Program-made: the position numbers and the translations under genes
DNA from: Citrobacter sp. Res13-Sevr-PEB04-36
GTDB taxonomy: Bacteria; Pseudomonadota; Gammaproteobacteria; Enterobacterales; Enterobacteriaceae
DNA length: 64,000 bases
Reading direction: 5' to 3'
Assembly: GCF_015672735.1 (NCBI RefSeq)
Contig: NZ_JADABY010000065.1
Span: forward strand, 124,001-188,000
Part shown: positions 10,330-19,600 of the stretch, piece by piece
How the letters are laid out: each line of letters begins with the position of its first letter
How positions within the stretch are numbered: the first letter of the stretch is position 1
The notes under the pieces: model-generated
Database searches by the model: none
Seen by the model: the letters and a program-made list of their open reading frames with translations, nothing else
Told to the model about the DNA's origin: nothing

Positions 10330-11307
10330 ATGAAACTGACAAAAAACCTGTTAAGTCTGTGTATTGGCGCGTCAGTCTTGCTGGCCAGTCATACCGCGTT
10401 AGCCCAAACCTTCCGCGCAGCCGATGTGCATCCGGCTGATTACCCGAACGTTGTTGCCGTGAAGCACATGGGGGAGAAACTCAGTGCGGCAACCGACGGG
10501 CGTCTGGAGATTAAAACCTTCCCCGGCGGTGTATTAGGCGACGAAAAACAGATGATTGAGCAGGCGCAATTAGGCGCCATCGATATTATTCGTGTCTCAA
10601 TGACCCCGGTCGCCGCCATACTCCCTGAAATTAACGTCTTTACCCTGCCGTATATTTTCCGCGATGAAGACCATATGCATAAGGTGCTGGATGGGATGAT
10701 TGGCCAGGAGATTGGCGACCGTTTGACGGCAAACGGCAAATCACGACTGGTGTTCCTTGGCTGGATGGATGCCGGTACGCGCAACCTGATCACCAAAAAC
10801 CCAGTTGTGAAGCCAGAGGATTTACACGGGATGAAAATCCGCGTACAGGCCAGTCCAATCGCACTGGATACCTTAAAAGCGATGGGGGCGAACTCCATTG
10901 TCATGGGCGTCAGCGAAGTGTTTAGCGGCATGCAGACCGGCGTTATTGATGGCACGGAAAACAACCCGCCAACGTTTGTGGCGCACAACTATTTACCGGT
11001 GGTTAAAAACTACACCTGGAGCAAACATTTTATTATTCCTGAGTTATTCCTGTTCTCGAAAACGAAATGGGATAAATTGAAAAAAGAAGATCAGGATCTC
11101 ATTATTAAGCTCGCGAAAGAAGCGCAGGTAGAACAGCGTAAATTGTGGGAAGCTTATAATGCGAAATCACTGGAAACCATGAAAGCCAATGGTGTGCAGT
11201 TCCACGATATTGATACCGATGCTTTCTATAAAGCCACGCAGTCAGTAAGGGATAATTACGGTAAAGATCACCAAGACTTGATCAAACGTATTCAGGATGT
11301 GAAGTAG
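10330..11307 (+). CDS. TRAP transporter substrate-binding protein (DctP family)
   Basis: Periplasmic solute-binding subunit of a tripartite ATP-independent transporter. It has 325 residues with a signal peptide over about residues 1-25 (cleavage after ...HTALA) and the conserved arginine in MKIRVQ that usually holds a substrate carboxylate. The mature N-terminus (FRAADVHPADYP) and the ENNPPTF segment resemble, from memory, DctP proteins that bind hexuronates, so a uronate or similar sugar acid is a reasonable guess; the substrate is not established. It is the first gene of an operon with the small and large membrane subunits and is absent at this locus in E. coli K-12. Confidence 0.88.
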   Translation: MKLTKNLLSLCIGASVLLASHTALAQTFRAADVHPADYPNVVAVKHMGEKLSAATDGRLEIKTFPGGVLGDEKQMIEQAQLGAIDIIRVSMTPVAAILPEINVFTLPYIFRDEDHMHKVLDGMIGQEIGDRLTANGKSRLVFLGWMDAGTRNLITKNPVVKPEDLHGMKIRVQASPIALDTLKAMGANSIVMGVSEVFSGMQTGVIDGTENNPPTFVAHNYLPVVKNYTWSKHFIIPELFLFSKTKWDKLKKEDQDLIIKLAKEAQVEQRKLWEAYNAKSLETMKANGVQFHDIDTDAFYKATQSVRDNYGKDHQDLIKRIQDVK

Positions 11308-11309
11308 TT

Positions 11310-11338
11310 CATCAGGCGGATGGTACACGCCATCTGCC
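11310..11338 (+). terminator. Intergenic hairpin between TRAP genes
   Basis: AGGCGGATGG and CCATCTGCCT form a near-perfect stem (one G-U pair) with a TACACG loop between the P and Q subunit genes. There is no long T-run, so it probably acts as a 3' stabiliser or partial attenuator that keeps the binding protein in excess, as is common in transporter operons. Confidence 0.5.
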
Positions 11339-11369
11339 TGAGTCTTTTGATTAATTTGAGGTGATGATT

Positions 11370-11879
11370 ATGGGTGAATGCTATTCATCGGTAATGGATT
11401 TTTTTTACCGGGTCTCAATGTGGATTGCCGGTATGGCATTATTAGTGATGGTCGCCATTATTCCTGTTGGGATATTTGCACGTTATGTTCTGAACAATGC
11501 CCTGTCATGGCCTGAGCCTGTCGCTATTCTCTGTATGGTGACATTCACCTTTATTGGCGCCGCGGTGAGTTATCGCGCAGGTTCGCATATCGCGGTAAGT
11601 ATGGTGACCGATCGTTTGGGTGAAACCGCCCGCCGTTACTGCTCTCTTGTCGCCGATATTATGCTGACGGCGATTAGCCTGTTTATTCTCTGGTACGGCA
11701 CCACGCTGTGTCTTGAACTGTGGGAACAGCCGGTGGCGGAATTCCCACTATTAAGCGCCGGGCAAAACTACCTGCCGTTGCCGATTGGCTCTGCCATCAC
11801 GCTGCTTTTTATTGTTGAGAAGATCTGCCGTGGTCCGCAGTACCAACGTCCTGTTGTCATGCTGGGTTCGACCAGCTAG
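11370..11879 (+). CDS. TRAP transporter small permease subunit (DctQ family)
   Basis: Small membrane subunit with four predicted hydrophobic helices. The first follows MGECYSSVMDFFYR, and the segment FARYVLNNALSWPEP is typical of DctQ. I take the ATG at 11370 because GAGG at 11358-11361 is 8 nt away; in-frame starts at 11361 (GTG) and 11364 would add only 2-3 residues. The protein has 169 residues. It partners the large subunit that follows after 30 bp. Confidence 0.88.
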   Translation: MGECYSSVMDFFYRVSMWIAGMALLVMVAIIPVGIFARYVLNNALSWPEPVAILCMVTFTFIGAAVSYRAGSHIAVSMVTDRLGETARRYCSLVADIMLTAISLFILWYGTTLCLELWEQPVAEFPLLSAGQNYLPLPIGSAITLLFIVEKICRGPQYQRPVVMLGSTS

Positions 11880-11909
11880 TTACCGCCCCCATTTCAGAAA
11901 GGAAAGCAG

Positions 11910-13196
11910 ATGGATGCATTTATTCTCGTCTTTACGCTCGGCATTATGCTGGCGATTGGGGTACCGGTAGCGTACGCGGTGGGTATTAGCGCGATTATTG
12001 GCGCCTGGTACATTGATATCCCGCTGGAAGCGGTGATGATCCAGCTGACCAGCGGGGTGAATAAATTTTCATTGCTGGCGATCCCATTCTTTATTCTGGC
12101 CGGGGCGATTATGGCCGAAGGCGGGATTGCGCGTCGGCTGGTGAATTTTGCCTATATTTTCGTGGGCTTTATTCGCGGTGGGCTGTCGCTGGTGAATATT
12201 GTGGCCTCCACCTTTTTTGGCGCGATTTCGGGCTCGTCCGTGGCCGACACCGCCTCTATTGGTTCAGTGATGATCCCGGAGATGGACAAAAAAGGTTACC
12301 CGCGCGATTTTGCGGCGGCGGTGACCGCCAGCGGATCGGTTCAGGCGATCCTGACGCCGCCCAGCCATAACTCGGTGATTTATTCACTGGCGACCGGCGG
12401 CACGGTATCTATCGCCGCGCTGTTCATTGCTGGGATCTTACCGGGTCTGCTGTTGAGCTTTAGCCTGATGGTGATGTGCGTGGCGTTTGCGCACAAACGC
12501 GGTTATCCAAAAGGGGAGCGCGTACCGTTTCGCCAGGCGTTGAAGATTTTTGTCGACACGCTGTGGGGCCTGATGACCGTTGTGATCATCATGGGCGGGA
12601 TCCTCTCAGGTATCTTTACCGCAACGGAATCCGCGGCCATCGCCTGTCTGTGGGCCTTTTTTGTCACTATGTTTATTTATCGTGACTATAAATGGTCTGA
12701 GCTGCCGAAGCTGATGTTCCGTACGGTGAAAACGGTCACTATCGTGATGATCCTGATCGGCTTTGCCGCTGCATTCGGCGCCGTTATGACCTATATGCAG
12801 TTGCCGATGCGTATCACCGAAGCCTTCACCAGCATCTCGGACAACAAATACGTCATCCTGATGTGCATTAACATCATGCTGCTGCTGATCGGCACGCTGA
12901 TGGACATGGCGCCGCTGATCCTGATCCTGACTCCGGTCCTGCTGCCGGTGACTAACGCGCTGGGTATCGATCCGGTGCATTTTGGCATGATCATGCTGGT
13001 GAACTTAGGGATTGGCCTGATTACGCCGCCGGTAGGATCGGTGCTGTTTGTCGCCAGTGCGGTGAGTAAGCAGAAGATTGAGCAGGTGGTGAAGGCGATG
13101 CTGCCGTTCTATGCGGTGCTGTTCCTGGTGCTGATGTTGGTGACGTATATTCCGGCGATTTCGTTGTTCCTGCCGAAATTGTTTGGCGTACTGTAA
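11910..13196 (+). CDS. TRAP transporter large permease subunit (DctM family)
   Basis: Ion-transporter-superfamily protein that carries the Na+-coupled translocation path of the TRAP system. It has 428 residues with about 12 hydrophobic segments, the family length. It shows the family-typical stretches GAISGSSVADTASIG and LIGTLMDMAPLILILTPVLL. AAAGGAAAG precedes the ATG. It is the last gene of the operon and runs into a REP element and the convergent ridA. Confidence 0.92.
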   Translation: MDAFILVFTLGIMLAIGVPVAYAVGISAIIGAWYIDIPLEAVMIQLTSGVNKFSLLAIPFFILAGAIMAEGGIARRLVNFAYIFVGFIRGGLSLVNIVASTFFGAISGSSVADTASIGSVMIPEMDKKGYPRDFAAAVTASGSVQAILTPPSHNSVIYSLATGGTVSIAALFIAGILPGLLLSFSLMVMCVAFAHKRGYPKGERVPFRQALKIFVDTLWGLMTVVIIMGGILSGIFTATESAAIACLWAFFVTMFIYRDYKWSELPKLMFRTVKTVTIVMILIGFAAAFGAVMTYMQLPMRITEAFTSISDNKYVILMCINIMLLLIGTLMDMAPLILILTPVLLPVTNALGIDPVHFGMIMLVNLGIGLITPPVGSVLFVASAVSKQKIEQVVKAMLPFYAVLFLVLMLVTYIPAISLFLPKLFGVL

Positions 13197-13197
13197 T

Positions 13198-13283
13198 AAA
13201 TGCCCGGTGGCGCTCGCGCTTACCGGGCCTGCAAACTACGCTTCCCCAAGCCGGAAAAGGCGAAGCCGCCATCCGGCACAAGA
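13198..13283. repeat. REP/BIME between dctM and ridA
   Basis: TGCCCGGTGGCGCTCGCGCT...ACCGGGC is followed by a second unit with GCCGGAAAAGGCG...GCCATCCGGC. The two inverted REP units separate convergent genes. Confidence 0.75.
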
Positions 13284-13287
13284 AGGT

Positions 13288-13674
13288 TTAGCGACGAACG
13301 GCGATCGCTTCAATCTCGATTTTCACGTCTTTTGGCAGACGGGCCACTTCCACGCAAGAGCGTGCCGGGAAGGTGGCGTTGTGCTCGGTGAAGAACGCTT
13401 CGTAGGTGGCGTTGACGGTTGCGAAATCGTTCAGGTCTTTAACGAAGACCGTAGTTTTTACGATGTCGCCAACTTTCAGGCCTGCTGCTTCTACGATAGC
13501 TTTCACGTTTTCCAGCGACTGACGCGCCTGAGCGGACACGTCTTCCGATACTGCACCGGTTTTTGGATCAACCGGGATCTGACCGGAAGTGATAATCATG
13601 CTACCCAGGTCTACGCCCTGAACGTATGGGCCGATTGCTGCTGGTGCATTTTCCGTCGCGATAGTCTTGCTCAT
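13288..13674 (-). CDS. ridA: Enamine/imine deaminase RidA
   Basis: YjgF/YER057c/UK114-family protein that hydrolyses reactive enamine/imine intermediates such as 2-aminoacrylate made by PLP enzymes. It has 128 residues and forms a trimer in known homologues. The conserved ARSCVEVARLPK region, with the active-site arginine that binds the substrate carboxylate, is present. It lies downstream of pyrBI with an ERIC element between, as in other enterobacteria. Confidence 0.97.
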   Translation of the reverse strand: MSKTIATENAPAAIGPYVQGVDLGSMIITSGQIPVDPKTGAVSEDVSAQARQSLENVKAIVEAAGLKVGDIVKTTVFVKDLNDFATVNATYEAFFTEHNATFPARSCVEVARLPKDVKIEIEAIAVRR

Positions 13675-13718
13675 GATTTCTCCTGAATTACAGCGGTAAT
13701 AGAATGTTCCCGGCCATT

Positions 13719-13842
13719 ATACACGTCATCCTTCACACTGCCTCCTCGTTGGCTACGTCCTCTTACCCTGGTCACATAGTTTACTATGCTCCCTGGGATA
13801 ATCGGACTTGCCGCCTCGATGCATCACGAACGATTATGTGTA
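13719..13842. repeat. ERIC (IRU) element
   Basis: Second ERIC copy: CGTCATCCTTCACACTGCCT, GTTGGCTACGTCC, CCCTGGTCACATAG, CTCCCTGGGATAATC and CTTGCCGCC occur in the canonical order. It fills most of the 200-bp ridA-pyrI gap. Confidence 0.8.
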
Positions 13843-13873
13843 ACGGGAGCCGGGATCTCATAACCAACCCCAA

Positions 13874-14335
13874 TTAGTTGGCCAGCACCACATAATGCGA
13901 AAACTCTTTTTCACAGTATTTGCATTTGAGTGCGATGTCATCGGCGCGTTTTTTCACTGCAAAACTGGATGAAACTGGCTCGGCGTGGCTGATGCAGTTG
14001 CTGTTTGGGCAGACCAGCACGTTATCGATACGCTCCGGCAGGTTGGGGCGTGATTTACCCACAACATCATAGTCATCAATGCGATTTACCGTGGCCTGCG
14101 GGGCGTACAACGAGAGCTGGTTGACCTGCTCGTCGGTCAGGAAGGTATTTTCAATTTTGATCAGGTCTTTACGGCCCATCTCACCAGACGGCAGGTTCAG
14201 ACCGATGGTGATACGCTGGTCGGTCTCTGTCAGTTTGAACAGCGTCAGCAGCTTAAAACCAACCTGCGCGGGAATATGGTCAATCACGGTGCCACGTTTG
14301 ATGGCTTCAACCTGCAGTTTGTTATCGTGTGTCAT
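13874..14335 (-). CDS. pyrI: Aspartate carbamoyltransferase regulatory chain
   Basis: Regulatory subunit of aspartate transcarbamoylase; it binds ATP and CTP/UTP and transmits allosteric control to PyrB. It has 153 residues from [10 protein letters not shown]. The ATG at 14335 is 8 nt from GAGG, whereas an upstream ATG at 14341 is too close to it. The four zinc cysteines are visible as VCPNSNC and CKYC. It follows pyrB with a 12-bp gap. Confidence 0.97.
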   Translation of the reverse strand: MTHDNKLQVEAIKRGTVIDHIPAQVGFKLLTLFKLTETDQRITIGLNLPSGEMGRKDLIKIENTFLTDEQVNQLSLYAPQATVNRIDDYDVVGKSRPNLPERIDNVLVCPNSNCISHAEPVSSSFAVKKRADDIALKCKYCEKEFSHYVVLAN

Positions 14336-14347
14336 CGTCATGTCCTC

Positions 14348-15283
14348 TTACAGTGCCAGTTCGCTATTCAGTACCAGTGCCAGTAACGCCTGGCGGGCGA
14401 AGATGCCGTTGCCTGCCTGCTGGAAATACCAGGCGTGCGGTGTCTTATCGACGTCGGGGGTGATCTCATCAATGCGCGGCAGCGGATGCAGCACCTTCAT
14501 GTTCTCTCTGGCACCAGCCAGATCGCTGGCGCGCAGAACAAACTGTGCTTTCACGTTGGCGTATTCGGACGGATCCAGACGTTCTTTCTGTACGCGAGTC
14601 ATGTAGAGAATGTCTACTTCCGCCATCACTTCTTCGATCGTACCGTGCAGGCTCCAGGCGATACCTTTTTCATTCAGCATGTCCAGAATGTATTGCGGCA
14701 TTGCCAGCGCGTCCGGGGCGATAAAGTAGAAGCGGTTGCCTTCGAACTTCGCCAGCGCCTGGGTCAGAGAGTGAACGGTACGGCCATATTTCAGGTCGCC
14801 CACCATCGCTATCTGCAGATTGTCCAGACGTCCCTGCGTTTCCTGAATGGTGAACAGGTCCAGCAGCGTTTGGGTTGGATGCTGGTTAGAGCCATCGCCC
14901 GCGTTCAGTACCGGCACATTGCCGGAGAACTCGGTGGCCAGACGTGCGGCGCCTTCCTGCGGATGACGCATTACAATGGCGTCGACGTAGGTGCTGATAA
15001 CGGAAATAGTATCAGCCAGCGTTTCACCTTTTTTGCCCAGTGAGGTGTTGCTGCTGTCAGAGAATCCCACCACGCTGGCGCCCAGACGGTGCATCGAGGT
15101 TTCAAAAGATAAACGGGTGCGGGTTGAGGCTTCGAAGAAACAGCTGGCAATCACCTTATGTTTCAACAGTTCCGGCTGCGGGTGGGCTTTTAGTTTCGCC
15201 GCCGTCGCGAGTACCAGATTGAGGTCATCGCGGCTGAGGTCGTTTATGGAAATGATGTGTTTGTGATAGAGCGGGTTAGCCAT
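14348..15283 (-). CDS. pyrB: Aspartate carbamoyltransferase catalytic chain
   Basis: First committed enzyme of pyrimidine synthesis: carbamoyl phosphate plus aspartate gives carbamoyl-aspartate. It has 311 residues from [10 protein letters not shown], the same as E. coli. The carbamoyl-phosphate loop is [10 protein letters not shown], with [10 protein letters not shown] and LHPLPR further on. It is controlled by UTP-sensitive attenuation in the pyrL leader immediately upstream and is co-transcribed with pyrI. Confidence 0.98.
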   Translation of the reverse strand: MANPLYHKHIISINDLSRDDLNLVLATAAKLKAHPQPELLKHKVIASCFFEASTRTRLSFETSMHRLGASVVGFSDSSNTSLGKKGETLADTISVISTYVDAIVMRHPQEGAARLATEFSGNVPVLNAGDGSNQHPTQTLLDLFTIQETQGRLDNLQIAMVGDLKYGRTVHSLTQALAKFEGNRFYFIAPDALAMPQYILDMLNEKGIAWSLHGTIEEVMAEVDILYMTRVQKERLDPSEYANVKAQFVLRASDLAGARENMKVLHPLPRIDEITPDVDKTPHAWYFQQAGNGIFARQALLALVLNSELAL

Positions 15284-15285
15284 GT

Positions 15286-15420
15286 TTATCTCCTGACGCC
15301 TGGGCAAAAAAAAAGCCCCTCAATTGAGGGGCTTAGAATGGTGAGCAACGGGAAGAAAAACGGCAGGCCAGCGTCTTTTTTCAGACGCGGTAAGACAAAA
15401 TGTCGTACACACTGAACCAT
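15286..15420 (-). CDS. pyrL: pyrBI leader peptide PyrL
   Basis: A 44-residue leader beginning [15 protein letters not shown], the same length as E. coli PyrL. Translation coupled to a UTP-sensitive paused polymerase decides whether the attenuator forms. The FFFPLL stretch is encoded by the U-rich pause region, and the coding sequence runs through the attenuator hairpin, ending 2 bp before pyrB. Confidence 0.9.
   Translation of the reverse strand: MVQCVRHFVLPRLKKDAGLPFFFPLLTILSPSIEGLFFCPGVRR
15304..15335 (-). terminator. pyrBI attenuator
   Basis: On the minus strand AAGCCCC-TCAATTGA-GGGGCTT forms a GC-rich stem followed by nine T residues (positions 15314-15306). It lies inside pyrL and just upstream of pyrB, the classical UTP-responsive attenuator. 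Confidence 0.92.
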
Positions 15421-15518
15421 AGATCCTCCCGGCAAATTGTCGGCGATTATACTCAGCTGCGTTATAGGATCAAGCGAATAATGCACAAATTATTCATCGC
15501 AAACGGTTCTTATGAATT

Positions 15519-15998
15519 TTAATTCATCTTAAGTAAATAATTAATCTGCTTGTGAACCAGGCCAGTTCGCTGCACTACCCGTGGTGCGACCCAGACAATA
15601 CTGCTGCCCGCAATGACACCAAGAATTTCTGGCAAAGCGTGGTAGTCGAGGATTCTGGCAACCGCGCGACCATATCCCGCAGCGGTGTGGATGAGGATAA
15701 ACTCGCTATTGTGTTCAATGCTAACCACCATTTCAGCAATGGATCGCGCGGCATCAGGCGCCGGCCGAGATTGAGGATTTACAGAATAAATTTTTTGCCC
15801 TTTGGTATTTCTTATCTTTATGGCGCCGAGCAATTTTAGCAGGCGAGAAACCGTTGACTGACTAATGCCGGCAAAGCCCTGGTTTTGCAGATCTCGGCGA
15901 ATAGCCTCCTGAGACAAATAGCTTCTTTCTGTAATCAGACGCTGGCAAATCGCCAGTTGTTGCTGCTCTTTGGCAGAGCAGTCATCGAATTCCTTCAT
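15519..15998 (-). CDS. ArgR-family regulator, divergent paralogue of the arc cluster
   Basis: A 159-residue ArgR-like protein. Residues 10-75 form the winged helix (GISQSTVSRLLKLLGAIK), and the C-terminal domain resembles the arginine-binding hexamerisation domain. In E. coli ArgR the motif IAGDDT supplies aspartates that contact L-arginine; here it reads IAGSSI, with S132 and S133. The protein may therefore sense arginine differently or rely on mixed hexamers. It follows yfcC-arcBCA on the same strand, separated by about 140 bp, and probably regulates arginine catabolism. Salmonella has a similarly placed second ArgR. Confidence 0.88.
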   Translation of the reverse strand: MKEFDDCSAKEQQQLAICQRLITERSYLSQEAIRRDLQNQGFAGISQSTVSRLLKLLGAIKIRNTKGQKIYSVNPQSRPAPDAARSIAEMVVSIEHNSEFILIHTAAGYGRAVARILDYHALPEILGVIAGSSIVWVAPRVVQRTGLVHKQINYLLKMN

Positions 15999-16142
15999 AA
16001 AAACACCTTATATTTATTATTCATATCAATGTGATGGAGGAATTCACCACATTTACAGTATCAATAACGGCTTAAACGGGCGGTTGTGTAGAAAAACGAG
16101 AGAATGATCTAAAAAGCCGTCGATTTCCGACGGCTAAAAGGG

Positions 16143-17546
16143 TTACAGCATGGCACCGATACTTAGGACTGCCATGTTAAGTAGCGTCAGAATGAGCACC
16201 AGTGGGGCGACCCATTTCAGATACCGCACGTAAGGGACGCGAGCGATGGCCAGCCCTCCCATCACGACGGCTGAAGTGGGGGTAATCAGATTCACAATGC
16301 CGGAAGCGGATTGGTACGCGGTGACGACCAGGTCCCTGGGGACATGGGCGAAGTCGGCCAGCGGGGCCATAATCGGCATGGTGAGAACCGCAAGACCTGA
16401 AGATGAAGGCACCAGGAAGGACAGTAAAACCTCCAGCCAGTAGGTCACGTTGATGAAAATGGTGGTAGAGAGACCGGAGACTAAATTCTCGGCGCTGTGC
16501 AGAATGGTGTGGGTTATCATGCCGTTATCCATCACCACGACGATGCCGCGCGCAATACCAATAATCAGCGCTACCCCGAGCAGATCCCGCGCGCCGTCAA
16601 TGAACGTGCTGGTGAAGGCCTCTTCACTCATCCGGGCGATAACGCCGACAATAATTGCCGAGGCCAGAAAGACACCGGATATTTCCGCCATCCACCATCC
16701 GAGTACGGCAACCCCATATATCATTACCGCAAAGGCCGCTGCGAAAATTAGCAGGATCCATTTACGCGTTGCCGTGAATTCAAGGTTGGTATTGGCGCGA
16801 TTACCGAGAAAATGGACGCGATTTTCATCCATTTTATCCGCCACGATAGACAACTCTGGATGGCTGCGAACTTTTCGCGCATAGCGCATCACCCAGATGA
16901 CGCAGATAACATAGCCGATGATCAGCAGCAGAATGCGCATCAGCATTCCTTGGGTGAAGGGGATCCCGGCAGCATTTGCTGCGATAACCGTTGCGAAAGG
17001 GTTAATGGTGGAGCCGAGGGTACCAATTCCCGCGCCGAGCAGAACGGTCGCTGCGGCAACCAGCGGATCGAATCGGGCGGCCATCATGACCGGCACTAGC
17101 AGTGTGTAGAACGGGAGCGACTCTTCCGCCATCCCGTAAATCGTTCCCCCAGCCGCAAATAATCCCATCAGGATGGGGATCATCCACTCTTCTTTGCCGT
17201 TTAGCCTGACCGTCACGCGTTCGATTCCGGCGTCGATGGCTCCGGTTTTATTCACTATGCCCAGAAAGCCACCGATGATCAGGACAAAAAGCGCGACATC
17301 GATAGCGCCAGCGGTGTAGGTCTCATGGTTATACAGACCATCGATTGGTGCCAGCAGTACGGCGGTAATACCTTGTGGATGCGCCTCCGTGGGGGCATAA
17401 GTGCCCGCAACCGGAACCTCTTTACCCAGTGTGGTATTCATCGCCATCTGGTATTTCCCTGCCGGGACAATCCAGGTCATAACCGCGACGAGTGCAATGA
17501 GAATAAACAGAATGGTATACGCGCTGGGAAATTTGAGTTTGCCCAT
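16143..17546 (-). CDS. YfcC-family arginine/ornithine antiporter
   Basis: Multispanning membrane protein of 467 residues in the YfcC/ArcD2-like (IT superfamily) group. The start at 17546 (MGKLKFPSAYTI) follows CGGAGAA. A first helix at about residues 8-25 is followed by a large extracytoplasmic loop and many further helices; GAGIGTLGSTINPFAT and LVPSSSGLAVLTMP are conserved-looking loops. Next to arcBCA it most likely exchanges external arginine for ornithine. The direction and substrates are inferred from context, as in Salmonella. Confidence 0.85.
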   Translation of the reverse strand: MGKLKFPSAYTILFILIALVAVMTWIVPAGKYQMAMNTTLGKEVPVAGTYAPTEAHPQGITAVLLAPIDGLYNHETYTAGAIDVALFVLIIGGFLGIVNKTGAIDAGIERVTVRLNGKEEWMIPILMGLFAAGGTIYGMAEESLPFYTLLVPVMMAARFDPLVAAATVLLGAGIGTLGSTINPFATVIAANAAGIPFTQGMLMRILLLIIGYVICVIWVMRYARKVRSHPELSIVADKMDENRVHFLGNRANTNLEFTATRKWILLIFAAAFAVMIYGVAVLGWWMAEISGVFLASAIIVGVIARMSEEAFTSTFIDGARDLLGVALIIGIARGIVVVMDNGMITHTILHSAENLVSGLSTTIFINVTYWLEVLLSFLVPSSSGLAVLTMPIMAPLADFAHVPRDLVVTAYQSASGIVNLITPTSAVVMGGLAIARVPYVRYLKWVAPLVLILTLLNMAVLSIGAML

Positions 17547-17601
17547 GATGTTCTCCGGATAGCTCGGGCATACGCCGGCAGGCGGCATATGCCCGCAGGG
17601 G

Positions 17602-18606
17602 TTAGTCGCCGAGTGTCGCTACCATGACCGCTTTGATGGTATGCATCCGGTTCTCTGCTTCGTCGAAGACGATTGAGTGAGCTGACTCGAAGACCTCTTC
17701 CGTCACTTCAAGTCCTTTCAGGCCGTAAGCCGCTTCGATCTCACGCCCAACTTTGGTGTGCTCGTTATGAAAAGCGGGCAGGCAGTGCATAAATTTCACA
17801 TCAGGATTGCCGGTCGCGTTGATGACCTGCTGGTTAATCTGATAAGGCGTCATCAGGCTGACGCGTTCCGCCCAGGCTTCTTTTGGTTCGCCCATTGAGA
17901 CCCAGACATCGGTGTAGAGAAAATCGACGTCGTAAACGCCTTCCTCAACATCGTCCGTGAGCGTGATGTGTGCACCCGTTATGCTGGCGATTTCGCGGCA
18001 CTCGGCAACCAGCGTTTCATCCGGCCAGAAGGATTTTGGTGCCACCAGGCGAATGTCCATCCCCATTTTTGCGGCGCCGACCATCAGTGAATTGCCCATG
18101 TTATTACGGGCATCACCGAGGTAGGCGAAGCTCAATTCAGGCAAGGTTTTACCCGGTGCGTGTTCCAGCATGGTCATCAGATCGGCGAGGATTTGTGTGG
18201 GGTGAAATTCGTTCGTCAGCCCATTCCATACCGGGACGCCTGCGAATTCCCCCAACTCTTCAACGATTTCCTGGCCGTACCCACGGTATTCGATGCCGTC
18301 GTACATCCGGCCCAATACGCGAGCGGTATCTTTCATCGACTCTTTGTGGCCAATCTGTGAGCCGCTTGGGCCGAGATAGGTCACCTGTGCGCCCTGATCG
18401 AAAGCGCCGACCTCAAAGGCGCAGCGGGTTCGGGTTGAGGTTTTTTCAAAGATCAGCGCGATGTTTTTACCGACCAGGCTTTGTCTTTCGCGCCCGGCTT
18501 TTTTCGCCGTTTTCAACTCGATAGCCAGATCGATCAAGTACTGGATTTCCGTTGGGGTGTAGTCCAGCAGTTTTAGAAAATTGCGATTTTTCAGGTTAAC
18601 AGTCAT
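17602..18606 (-). CDS. arcB: Ornithine carbamoyltransferase, catabolic
   Basis: 334 residues. In the arginine deiminase pathway it phosphorolyses citrulline to ornithine and carbamoyl phosphate. It shows the carbamoyl-phosphate loop STRTR, HPTQ, and the HCLP motif that includes the active-site cysteine. It is a close paralogue of argI at 22065-23069. Its place between the antiporter and carbamate kinase genes assigns it to catabolism; sequence alone does not separate the anabolic and catabolic forms. Confidence 0.93.
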   Translation of the reverse strand: MTVNLKNRNFLKLLDYTPTEIQYLIDLAIELKTAKKAGRERQSLVGKNIALIFEKTSTRTRCAFEVGAFDQGAQVTYLGPSGSQIGHKESMKDTARVLGRMYDGIEYRGYGQEIVEELGEFAGVPVWNGLTNEFHPTQILADLMTMLEHAPGKTLPELSFAYLGDARNNMGNSLMVGAAKMGMDIRLVAPKSFWPDETLVAECREIASITGAHITLTDDVEEGVYDVDFLYTDVWVSMGEPKEAWAERVSLMTPYQINQQVINATGNPDVKFMHCLPAFHNEHTKVGREIEAAYGLKGLEVTEEVFESAHSIVFDEAENRMHTIKAVMVATLGD

Positions 18607-18616
18607 GAAAATGTCC

Positions 18617-18655
18617 TTATGTAGGCCGGATAAGCGAAGCCGCCATCCGGCAAAA
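18617..18655. repeat. REP element between arcC and arcB
   Basis: GTAGGCCGGATAAGCG...CGCCATCCGGC is a single REP hairpin inside the arc operon, between carbamate kinase and ornithine carbamoyltransferase. Confidence 0.8.
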
Positions 18656-18658
18656 GCT

Positions 18659-19591
18659 TTAAGCGTTAACGTCTGTGGTTTCGAGGCGAATCAATGTGCC
18701 TTTCTCTCCGGCGAGAATGGCCGGGCCGTCAACCAATGAGCCGATGCCGGCAACCCCGTGACAGTGAGAGACAAACTTTGCGCAGGCGGTGACTTTGGGG
18801 CCCATTGAACCGGCGTCGAATTGCATTTCGCCGAGCAGCTCCGGCGTGACCTGAGCCAGCGGACGTTGTGTAGGTTTTCCCCAGTCGAGATACACCGCGT
18901 CAGCATCGGTCAGAATGAGCAGCGCATCGGCGTGGATCTGGCTGGCGAGTAGGGCTGCGGAGAGATCTTTGTCGATCACCGCTTCAATGCCGTGGTAGCC
19001 ATCTGCTTTTTCCACCACCGGCACACCGCCGCCGCCGTTGCAGATAACCAGATGATCGCGAGCGATAAGCGCGCAGATTGCATCACTTTCAACGATGCGT
19101 TTGGGCTGTGGAGAGGGCACTACACGACGAAATGCATTGCCGTCGGCTTTGAAAATCCAGCCTTTTTCCGTTTGTAATGTTTTGGCCTGAGTCGCGTCAT
19201 AAATCGGCCCGATGTATTTGGTTGGGTTGCTGAAAGCCGGATCATTGGCATCGACTTCAACCTGCGTCAGCAGGACGCTAATTTCTCGCTGTGGCAGCTG
19301 GTTTTTTAGCGCCTGCTGTAGCATGTAGCCAATCATTCCCTGACTTTCTGCGCCGAGAACGTCGAGGGGATAGGGCGTGACGGCGGCATAAGCGCTGTTT
19401 TGCAATGCCAACAGGCCAACCTGCGGGCCGTTACCGTGTACCAGAATCACACGCCATTGCAGGGTGAGCTGGGCGATGGTTTTTGCCGCCAGTTCAATGT
19501 TTTTCCGCTGAACATCTGCTTCCAGCGGCTCGCCGCGTTTGAGCAGCGCGTTGCCGCCCAGTGCGACGACCAAAGTCGGTTTATTTTCCAT
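18659..19591 (-). CDS. arcC: Carbamate kinase
   Basis: 310 residues; an amino-acid-kinase-fold enzyme that transfers phosphate from carbamoyl phosphate to ADP, the ATP-yielding step of the arginine deiminase pathway. It starts with [26 protein letters not shown] and the C-terminal GSMGPKVTA motif are family signatures. It lies 9 bp after arcA and 52 bp before arcB. Confidence 0.96.
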   Translation of the reverse strand: MENKPTLVVALGGNALLKRGEPLEADVQRKNIELAAKTIAQLTLQWRVILVHGNGPQVGLLALQNSAYAAVTPYPLDVLGAESQGMIGYMLQQALKNQLPQREISVLLTQVEVDANDPAFSNPTKYIGPIYDATQAKTLQTEKGWIFKADGNAFRRVVPSPQPKRIVESDAICALIARDHLVICNGGGGVPVVEKADGYHGIEAVIDKDLSAALLASQIHADALLILTDADAVYLDWGKPTQRPLAQVTPELLGEMQFDAGSMGPKVTACAKFVSHCHGVAGIGSLVDGPAILAGEKGTLIRLETTDVNA

Positions 19592-19600
19592 GACGTCTCC

